DNA of 6,232 bases, taken from Anaerolineales bacterium. GTDB lineage: Bacteria; Chloroflexota; Anaerolineae; Anaerolineales; UBA11858. Below, in pieces: positions 1-5,217 of this stretch (positions within the stretch are counted from its first letter, which is position 1; every line of letters starts with the position of its first letter). The notes below the pieces were generated by a model. That model did no database searches and had not been told where the DNA came from. It saw nothing but the letters and a program-made list of their open reading frames with translations. The stretch covers positions 1 through 6,232 of the forward strand of contig WFTY01000500.1 in the NCBI GenBank assembly GCA_015485245.1, read 5' to 3'. Both the position numbers and the translations under genes were made by a program.

Positions 1-1
1 T

Positions 2-1507
2 AAGTGGATTGAGGACCGCCGCGAGAACTTCTACGCCACCACGCAGGAGCGCGCCCAGATTCATGATGTCGAGATCGCCCTCTCGAAGGATGGGCGCATC
101 CTCGGTTTGAAGGATGACTTTCTGCACGATACCGGCGCGTATGACCCCTACGGTTTGACCATCCCCCTGAACACACAAAGCCATGTCATGGGGGGGTACG
201 ATATCCAGAATTTCTCATCAGAGTTCAAGGTGGTCTTTACCAATAAAACCATCGTCACACCGGTGCGCGGGGCGGGGCGCCCGCAGGGCATCTTCGTCAT
301 TGAGCGCATGCTGGATATCGCTGCTCGCGAGCTGGGCATGAGCCCGATCGAGTTGCGCATGAAGAACTTCATCCCGCCGGATAAGTTCCCCTATCACCAT
401 CAAATCATCGACCAGGCTTTTGCTGAACTGATCTTTGATAGCGGCAATTACAAGCCGGTGATGGAGAAGGCGCTGGAATTGATCGGCTACGAGAAGTTTA
501 TCCAGGAGGAGCAGCCGCGGTTGCGTCAGGAAGGGCGCTATGCTGGCATCGCGGTCGCTCCGTTTGTGGAGACCTCGGGTGTGGGGCCGTATGAGGGCGC
601 GCGCATCCAGATCGAACCCAGTGGGCGCGTCAACCTGGCGACCGGAATCGGCACGCAGGGGCAGGGGCATTTCACCTCCTTTGCCCAGATCGTCGCTGAA
701 CAACTCGGCGTGGACGTCACCGATGTGCGGGTAGTCACTGGGGACACCGCCGAGTTCCATTGGGGTACTGGCACGTTTGCCAGTCGCGGCGCGGTGGTGG
801 CGGGTAACGCGGTGCTGGCCGCGGCGACCAGCGTCCGCAAAAAGGTGCTCAAGCTGGCCAGCAAGGTGCTCGAAGCTCCGGAGGACGAATTGGAAATTGA
901 TGATGGCGTGGTGCGCGTGGCGGATGTGCCCCGCATTTCCATCTCGCTGGGTGAACTGGCCGCGCTGGCCAACCCCCTGCGTGGGGCGGTGGAGCCGGGC
1001 ACCGAGCCGGGTCTGGAATCGACCGATTACTTCGGCCCGCAGTATGGGGCGGCGGCTTTCGGCGTCCACGCCATGATCCTGGAAGTGGATCCGGAGACCA
1101 TGATGGTGGAGATCAAGCGTTACGTGGTGGTGGAGGATTGCGGCGTGATGCTCAATCCCACGATCGTGGAAGGGCAGATCCACGGCGGCGTTTCGATGGG
1201 CGTTGGGCAGGCGTTTTACGAGAAATTGCACTTCGACGATAACGGCCAGCTGCTCAATGCCTCACTGATGGATTATCTGATCCCCACGGCGCACGAGATG
1301 CCGCGCGAGTTCAAGGTGGGGCATCTGGAGACGCGTTCGCCGTTGAATACGTTAGGGAGCAAAGGCGTGGGCGAGGCTGGCGCCATTCCGGTGCCGGCGT
1401 TGTTCGCTCAGGCGTTGGAGAACGCCTTCCAGGATCGCAAGCTGGAGATTTTGGAAACGCCGCTTAGCCCCAACCGTTTGTTTGAACTGTTGCGCGCCGC
1501 GGATTGA
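2..1507 (+). CDS. Molybdenum hydroxylase large subunit (xanthine dehydrogenase/CoxL family), 5'-truncated
   Basis: This is the molybdopterin-cofactor-binding catalytic subunit of a xanthine dehydrogenase-family enzyme, which hydroxylates a carbon centre and passes electrons to FeS and FAD subunits. The frame is open from the window edge (first visible residues KWIEDRRENF), giving 501 residues. The family is usually about 750-800, so roughly the first third is missing. The TTG at 107 is internal and not the start. Visible motifs are RGAGRP at 266-283 (active-site arginine loop), GTQGQGHFT around 650-676 (cofactor binding), GTFASRGAVVAGNA around 767-808, and GSKGVGEAG near 1358-1381. The presumed catalytic glutamate of the last is at 1373-1375. 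The loop is of the RGAGR type, not the AYxCSFR of form I CO dehydrogenase, so the Cys that binds Cu in that enzyme is absent. Substrate is unknown; purine, another N-heterocycle or an aldehyde would all fit. The small and medium subunits are not in view and may lie upstream. Family assignment is very sure, substrate is not. Confidence 0.95.
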   Translation, partial: KWIEDRRENFYATTQERAQIHDVEIALSKDGRILGLKDDFLHDTGAYDPYGLTIPLNTQSHVMGGYDIQNFSSEFKVVFTNKTIVTPVRGAGRPQGIFVIERMLDIAARELGMSPIELRMKNFIPPDKFPYHHQIIDQAFAELIFDSGNYKPVMEKALELIGYEKFIQEEQPRLRQEGRYAGIAVAPFVETSGVGPYEGARIQIEPSGRVNLATGIGTQGQGHFTSFAQIVAEQLGVDVTDVRVVTGDTAEFHWGTGTFASRGAVVAGNAVLAAATSVRKKVLKLASKVLEAPEDELEIDDGVVRVADVPRISISLGELAALANPLRGAVEPGTEPGLESTDYFGPQYGAAAFGVHAMILEVDPETMMVEIKRYVVVEDCGVMLNPTIVEGQIHGGVSMGVGQAFYEKLHFDDNGQLLNASLMDYLIPTAHEMPREFKVGHLETRSPLNTLGSKGVGEAGAIPVPALFAQALENAFQDRKLEILETPLSPNRLFELLRAAD

Positions 1508-1547
1508 TGCGTTGCGCTCATGAAACCGATGAGGAGAAGAAACCACC

Positions 1548-2000
1548 ATGAAGATATCCGGGGAATATGTTTTTGATAGTTCGCGTGATGTGCTCTGGCA
1601 GGCCCTCCGTGACCCGGAGGTGCTTGCCAGCGCCATGCCGGGGACGCAGAAGCTAGAGAAGATCAGCGAAACAGAATACCAGGGGGAAATGAAGGTGCGC
1701 ATCGGCCCTGTGGGCGGGAGCTTCAGCGGGAAGATTACCGTCTCGGACGAGGTGCCGCCGGAGCGCTACACCATGACGGTGGAGGGCCAGGGAAAAACCG
1801 GTTTCCTCAAAGGGGTGGGTCAGATTGAGCTGGAAGACCTGGGCGATGGCAAAACCCGCATGGTCTACACGGGCGAGGTGCAGATCGGCGGCAAGGTTGC
1901 CAGTGTGGGGCAACGTCTGTTCGACACGGTGAGCAAGAACATCATCCGCCAGGGACTGGACAAGATTAACGAGTCGTTGAAGACTTCTCCTTCCAGCTAG
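1548..2000 (+). CDS. CoxG-like SRPBCC-fold protein, short form
   Basis: A 150-residue protein of the CoxG (carbon monoxide dehydrogenase subunit G) branch of the SRPBCC/START-like fold. Family-typical stretches are visible: the N-terminal strand and helix (KISGEYVF, then DVLWQALRDPEVLASAMPG at residues 14-32, matching the PEVL...PG pattern), RIGPVGGSFSGKI at 51-63, and GGKVASVGQRLF at 114-125 before the long C-terminal helix. CoxG proteins of CO oxidisers are nearer 200 residues, with a C-terminal membrane-attachment segment. This one ends in a polar tail (SLKTSPSS) and has none, so it is probably cytoplasmic. It starts 40 bp after the hydroxylase stop, with a GAGGAG ribosome-binding site at 1531-1536, so it is likely co-transcribed and serves that enzyme in maturation, membrane recruitment or electron-acceptor delivery. 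The exact role is inferred. The in-frame ATG at 1548 is the only start that keeps the first beta strand. Confidence 0.88.
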   Translation: MKISGEYVFDSSRDVLWQALRDPEVLASAMPGTQKLEKISETEYQGEMKVRIGPVGGSFSGKITVSDEVPPERYTMTVEGQGKTGFLKGVGQIELEDLGDGKTRMVYTGEVQIGGKVASVGQRLFDTVSKNIIRQGLDKINESLKTSPSS

Positions 2001-2049
2001 ATGCGATCAGCTCTGGTGGATGCCGTTGCCGGCGATTGGCGAAAAGAGT

Positions 2050-2078
2050 TTGACACTCGCAAGGCATTTATGTAAAAT
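2050..2078 (+). promoter_or_regulatory. Sigma-70-type promoter for the transporter unit
   Basis: A perfect -35 TTGACA (2050-2055), a 17-bp spacer and a -10 TAAAAT (2073-2078; five of six bases match TATAAT). The predicted transcription start is about 2084-2086, leaving a leader of about 150 nt before the lipoprotein ATG. It lies 50 bp past the CoxG-like stop, so the importer genes can be expressed independently of the hydroxylase. The start site is predicted from spacing only. Confidence 0.75.
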
Positions 2079-2081
2079 GAT

Positions 2082-2120
2082 TAGGCTGCAGGGGGTTTTC
2101 ATTGACGAGATTGCAGCCTA
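2082..2120 (+). promoter_or_regulatory. Perfect 9-bp inverted repeat at the predicted transcription start
   Basis: TAGGCTGCA (2082-2090) and TGCAGCCTA (2112-2120) are exact reverse complements separated by 21 nt. The arms begin four bases after the -10 box. A protein bound here would block transcription start (operator), or the leader RNA could fold into a 5'-end stem-loop. The centres of the arms are 30 bp apart, near three helical turns. The downstream arm can also pair with GGCTGC at 2123-2128 (6-bp stem, 4-nt loop), so two hairpins compete for it. The structure is seen directly; its function is inferred. Confidence 0.5.
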
Positions 2121-2222
2121 TGGGCTGCCTAGGCGACGAATGGCGAATGCAAGAACAGGAGGTATTATCGAAATAAACAGACAACGCACATTCACTCTCA
2201 CGGTTCTATCCCTATCCGTTCC

Positions 2223-2229
2223 AAGGAGG
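2223..2229 (+). promoter_or_regulatory. Strong ribosome-binding site of the binding-protein gene
   Basis: AAGGAGG lies five bases before the ATG at 2235. The site and spacing fix the start of the lipoprotein and suggest high translation, as expected for an abundant binding protein. Confidence 0.85.
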
Positions 2230-2234
2230 AAGAA

Positions 2235-3524
2235 ATGAAGCGTAAGTCGTTTTATCTGATCCTGGCTGCATTGTTTGCAGCAACGCTGTTGCTGGCGGCC
2301 TGTCAGCCGGCGGCGACGGAGGAAGCGCCCGCTGCCGAGGGGGAAAAAGCGGAAGAAGCCGCTCCGGCGGAAGAAGCCGCGCCAGCCGCGGAGGAGTTAA
2401 CCCTGGCCATTGAGCACTTCAGCATCATCGAGGGCACAACCTGGTCGGGCGCCCACAACCGCGCTGGTGAGCGTATCGCCGAAAAATATCCCAATGTGAA
2501 CTATGTCTATCGTGAAGAAGTCGGCCCTGACCTCTCGGTTCCTTTTGCCGAGGAGCTGATTGCTGATGGCGCCGACATCGTTGTAGGGAATGCCGAGTTC
2601 ATGGGGATGCCGCTTGTTGAGATCGCTGACAAATACCCGGACGTGAACTTCGTCTCCATTATTGCCAGCGACCTGACGACCAAGGATAATTTCCTGCGTA
2701 TCTTCCCGCGCCAGTACCAGGCTTTGTATCTGGAAGGTTTGATTGCTGGCGCGCTGACCGAGACGGGCAATATCGGCATCGTCTCTGCGTTCCCTTCGGT
2801 GCAGGTGATCCGCCGCACGGCGGGGTTCTATCTTGGTGTGATGGACGCGGCTGAACTTCTGGGCAAGGACATCACGGTGTATGTCAAATACGCCGGTGAC
2901 TGGTACCTGCCGCAGGAAGAACGCGATATCGCCACCACACTGGTGGATCAGTACAACGTCGACGTCATCACCCATCAAACCGACTCCGGTTCCCCGCTGG
3001 ATGTGGCCGTGGAGAAGGGCATCTGGTTTGTGGGTAAAGATATGGACATCGTTGGCTTCTATGGCTGGGCTGACACCAATACCGTGGCGATCTCCTTCGA
3101 CACCCGCTGGGAAGTGCTGTATGACCAGATCATCCAGGCGATGATGGCCGGCGATCAGCCGGAGAAGGTCCTCTACCTGGGCATGGAATCGACCATGACC
3201 CTGGCGGACGGCACGGTTGAGGCCACCGTGGACATCATGAACGACAACAAGGTTGGTATCGACGCCATCAGCCCCGCTGCGTTGGACAAGATCCCGCAAG
3301 AGATCATCGATCTGGTCAAGCAGCGCCGCGAGCAGATGATGGCGGGCGAGTGGGATCCCTTCACCGAGCATGCCTTTGTCAGCAATGGCACCGGCCTGGA
3401 TCTGGAAGGGTTGCCCGTCCCGGCGGCAGGCACTGAGGTGAAGCCTGCTGGCGAGGAGCCCACCGTTGAATGGCTGCTTTCGCAGTTCAACTTCGACCTG
3501 GAAGGCATGATGATCCTGGAGTAA
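2235..3524 (+). CDS. BMP family ABC transporter substrate-binding lipoprotein
   Basis: A 429-residue extracytoplasmic solute-binding lipoprotein of the BMP (basic membrane protein/PnrA-like, Bmp Pfam) family, which usually delivers purine nucleosides or related compounds to an ABC importer. The signal peptide is clear: KRK at residues 2-4, a hydrophobic core, and lipobox LAAC with Cys23 as the lipidation site. An Ala/Glu/Pro-rich linker (residues 24-54) follows and includes two AEEAAP repeats. The mature domain starts near LTLAIEHFS (55-63). Family stretches include ADIVVGNAEF (113-122), the GNIGIVSAFPSVQVIRR segment (178-194), DVITHQTDSGSPLDVAVEKG (243-262) and GEWDPFT (371-377) before the C-terminal DLEGMMILE. 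Family members commonly end in an EGV-like motif. It precedes the ATPase and permease, as is usual for this importer class. The ligand is inferred from family and neighbours only; a base or heterocycle rather than a nucleoside is possible. Confidence 0.95.
   Translation: MKRKSFYLILAALFAATLLLAACQPAATEEAPAAEGEKAEEAAPAEEAAPAAEELTLAIEHFSIIEGTTWSGAHNRAGERIAEKYPNVNYVYREEVGPDLSVPFAEELIADGADIVVGNAEFMGMPLVEIADKYPDVNFVSIIASDLTTKDNFLRIFPRQYQALYLEGLIAGALTETGNIGIVSAFPSVQVIRRTAGFYLGVMDAAELLGKDITVYVKYAGDWYLPQEERDIATTLVDQYNVDVITHQTDSGSPLDVAVEKGIWFVGKDMDIVGFYGWADTNTVAISFDTRWEVLYDQIIQAMMAGDQPEKVLYLGMESTMTLADGTVEATVDIMNDNKVGIDAISPAALDKIPQEIIDLVKQRREQMMAGEWDPFTEHAFVSNGTGLDLEGLPVPAAGTEVKPAGEEPTVEWLLSQFNFDLEGMMILE
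2349..2384 (+). repeat. 18-bp tandem repeat in the lipoprotein linker
   Basis: Two adjacent 18-bp units (2349-2366 and 2367-2384) share an identical 14-nt core, GCGGAAGAAGCCGC. Each encodes AEEAAP (residues 39-44 and 45-50). The unit length keeps the frame, so copy-number changes would only alter the length of the flexible tether between the lipidated cysteine and the binding domain. Confidence 0.8.
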
Positions 3525-3571
3525 GCTCAACGCTGAAAAAATAATCACGCCGATCTTGACTTAAAGTTAGA

Positions 3572-3617
3572 TGAGGCTCCCAGTCTTTGGGGGGTCCCCC
3601 CCAGGATGGGAGCCTCA
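3572..3617 (+). terminator. Strong intercistronic hairpin without U-tract (attenuator or mRNA stabiliser)
   Basis: TGAGGCTCCCA (3572-3582) and TGGGAGCCTCA (3607-3617) form a perfect 11-bp outer stem. Inside it a run of six G (3589-3594) faces seven C (3596-3602), giving a second stem (about 3588-3593 with 3598-3603, loop GTCC) across a small asymmetric bulge. No run of T follows on either strand, so it is not a canonical intrinsic terminator. It begins 47 bp after the binding-protein stop and ends 52 bp before the ATPase start. A partial terminator or a 3'-end stabiliser that keeps the binding protein in excess over the membrane components would fit. The fold is evident; the role is inferred. 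Confidence 0.65.
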
Positions 3618-3641
3618 CCTGTAATGCGTACATTGGTCAAC

Positions 3642-3653
3642 TTGTCAGGACAA
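3642..3653 (+). promoter_or_regulatory. 12-bp palindrome TTGTC-AG-GACAA upstream of the ATPase gene
   Basis: TTGTC (3642-3646) and GACAA (3649-3653) form a perfect dyad with a 2-nt centre, 16 bp before the ATPase ATG. Outer TCAA (3637-3640) and TTGA (3656-3659) extend it imperfectly. GT...AC dyads of this size resemble operators of GntR-type repressors. No good promoter was found beside it, so regulation here is only a suggestion. Confidence 0.35.
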
Positions 3654-3669
3654 CATTGAGAAAAATCCT

Positions 3670-5217
3670 ATGCCGCCAGAAAAATCTGAGGTGAACAACA
3701 CCGTCCTTTCCGCCCGCGGGATCACCAAGCGCTTTCCTGGGGTGGTGGCTAACGACGGGATTGACTTTGACATTAAAGCGGGGGAGATTCACGCGATTTT
3801 GGGGGAAAACGGTGCGGGTAAAACCACGCTGATGAATATCCTCTTTGGGCTTTATCAGCCAGATGAGGGTGAGTTGTATGTCCATGGGAAGCGGGTTGAG
3901 TTTAAGTCGCCGCTGGATGCCATTGAGTTGGGCATTGGCATGGTGCATCAGCATCGTAAGCTGGTGACCGCGCATACAGTGTTGGAGAATATCGTTTTGG
4001 GGCATCCCCACGCCGGGCGAATTCTGAACCTGCGCCGCGCCGAGCGCGAATTACGCCAGTTGTGCGATAAGTATGGTTTCAAGATCGATTTCCGCGCCAA
4101 GGTGTGGCAGCTTTCGGAGGGGGAGAAACAACTTGTGGAAATCCTTAAAGCCCTGTACCGCGGGGCGCAGATTCTGATCCTCGATGAACCCACCTCGGCG
4201 TTGACCCCGGTGGAGACTGTGATCTTGCTCGATTCGATCCAGGCGATGGCTGCTCAAGATTTGGCGATTGTCCCTTTCATCACGCATAAGCTCCCCATCG
4301 TGCTCTCGATCAGCGACCGGGTGACCGTGTTGCGCCGCGGCAAGGTCGTCAGCCGGATTGATACCGCCAAAGCTACGGAGAAGAGCCTGGCGAAGGAGAT
4401 GGTTGGGCGCGAGGTGCTCTTCCATATCAAGCGCGAACGGGTTGAGCCGGGTGAACCGGTCTTGCAGGTGGAAAATCTCTCCGCTTTGAGCGATAAAGGC
4501 GTCACCGCGCTGGAAGGCGTCTCCTTCACCATCCGCGAGGGAGAGATCTTCGGGATCGCGGGCGTATCCGGAAACGGCCAGCAAGAACTGGTGGAGACGC
4601 TTGCCGGGCTGCGTGAACCCCAGAGCGGGCGCATCCTCCTCGATGGGGTGGAGATCACTCACGCCAGCAGCCTGGAGCGCTGGAAACGAGGACTTGGCTA
4701 TATCCCGGCGGATCGCATTGGCATGGGCTCGATTGGCGAATTCACTCTGGTGGAGAACGTTTTGTTAAACAACTTTTTCGATCAGGCTTTTTGTCGCTAT
4801 GGCGTGCTGGATTACAAAAAGGCGCGTCAGGCAACCAAAGCGATGATAAAAGAGTATGACGTCGCCACACCAGGGCCGGACGTGATCGCGCGCAAGCTTT
4901 CCGGCGGCAATTTGCAAAAAATCATCCTGGCGCGCGTGCTCAACCGCAAGCCGCGCCTGGTGATCGCTGATCTGCCCTCTCAGGGGCTGGATGTCGGCGC
5001 GACTGAATTTGTGCGCAACAAGCTGGTCGACGCCAAAGTAGGCAAGGCCGCTGTTCTGTTGATCTCCGAGGACCTGGATGAAATCCTGGCGATCAGCGAT
5101 TGGGTTGCGCCCATATACGAGGGTCGCTTTATGGGGGTTTTGCCCGCGGATGAGGCGGCGCGTGACAAGATTGGTGAAATGATGGCTGGTTTGGCTGCGG
5201 AAGGTGAAGGGCAATGA
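3670..5217 (+). CDS. ABC importer ATPase, two nucleotide-binding domains (YufO/RbsA-like)
   Basis: A 515-residue cytoplasmic ATPase with two fused nucleotide-binding domains, the usual form and length for nucleoside/sugar importers that pair with BMP-type binding proteins. Domain 1 has Walker A GENGAGKT (45-52), Q-loop Q94, signature LSEGE (148-152), Walker B ILILDE (168-173) and H-loop His206. Domain 2 has a degenerate Walker A GVSGNGQQE (298-306, no lysine), signature LSGGN (410-414), Walker B VIADLPSQGLD (431-441, Leu in place of the catalytic Glu) and no H-loop histidine (ISED at 465-468). The composite site of domain 1 Walker A with the domain 2 signature therefore looks active, while the other looks degenerate, a pattern known in this family. 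The ATG at 3670 lacks a convincing ribosome-binding site (TTGAG then A-rich). A GTG at 3691 is possible but no better supported. It overlaps the permease start as ATGA, which suggests translational coupling. Confidence 0.96.
   Translation: MPPEKSEVNNTVLSARGITKRFPGVVANDGIDFDIKAGEIHAILGENGAGKTTLMNILFGLYQPDEGELYVHGKRVEFKSPLDAIELGIGMVHQHRKLVTAHTVLENIVLGHPHAGRILNLRRAERELRQLCDKYGFKIDFRAKVWQLSEGEKQLVEILKALYRGAQILILDEPTSALTPVETVILLDSIQAMAAQDLAIVPFITHKLPIVLSISDRVTVLRRGKVVSRIDTAKATEKSLAKEMVGREVLFHIKRERVEPGEPVLQVENLSALSDKGVTALEGVSFTIREGEIFGIAGVSGNGQQELVETLAGLREPQSGRILLDGVEITHASSLERWKRGLGYIPADRIGMGSIGEFTLVENVLLNNFFDQAFCRYGVLDYKKARQATKAMIKEYDVATPGPDVIARKLSGGNLQKIILARVLNRKPRLVIADLPSQGLDVGATEFVRNKLVDAKVGKAAVLLISEDLDEILAISDWVAPIYEGRFMGVLPADEAARDKIGEMMAGLAAEGEGQ

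Larger units (their letters stand above)
2001..2234 (+). other. Regulatory gap and leader region before the transporter genes
   Basis: This 234-bp stretch separates the hydroxylase unit from the importer unit. It holds a strong promoter (2050-2078), a 9-bp inverted repeat at the predicted +1 (2082-2120), a second hairpin option (2113-2128), an 8-bp palindrome GCCTAGGC (2127-2134), an isolated AGGAGGT (2157-2163), a tandem CTATCC pair (2206-2217) and the lipoprotein ribosome-binding site. There is no obvious terminator for the upstream gene. A short reading frame from ATG 2140 to TGA 2238 (32 codons) overlaps the lipoprotein start as ATGA. It has only a weak ribosome-binding site and no recognisable product, so it is not called as a gene. 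No known riboswitch consensus was recognised. Confidence 0.6.

Noticed and set aside
218..1231. Long minus-strand reading frame of 337 codons
   Set aside because: It lies antisense to the hydroxylase. The His/Arg-rich composition is typical of a shadow of a GC-rich gene, and no family is recognisable.
2..2000. Aerobic CO dehydrogenase (coxL-coxG) assignment
   Set aside because: The active-site loop is RGAGR, not AYxCSFR, and the CoxG-like protein lacks the usual anchor. Only the broader molybdenum hydroxylase family is supported.
2085..2234. Known purine, molybdenum-cofactor or other riboswitch
   Set aside because: No recognisable conserved core (for example the purine three-way junction loops) was seen in the leader; only hairpins of unknown meaning are supported.
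2020..2238. 72-codon gene starting at ATG 2020
   Set aside because: Its start lies upstream of the strong promoter, it lacks a ribosome-binding site, and the product is low-complexity with no recognisable domain. Only the shorter frame from 2140 is kept as a weak possibility.
2397..3548. Long minus-strand reading frame of 383 codons
   Set aside because: It lies antisense to the clearly real binding-protein gene, its product is His/Asp/Arg-rich with no domain, and there is no promoter or ribosome-binding site.
3556..3585. Second promoter from TTGACT at 3556-3561
   Set aside because: No acceptable -10 box occurs at 16-18 bp; that position falls inside the GC-rich hairpin stem.
3572..3617. Canonical rho-independent terminator
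   Set aside because: The stem is strong but no T-tract follows on either strand, so classical intrinsic termination is not supported. The element is listed with that caveat.
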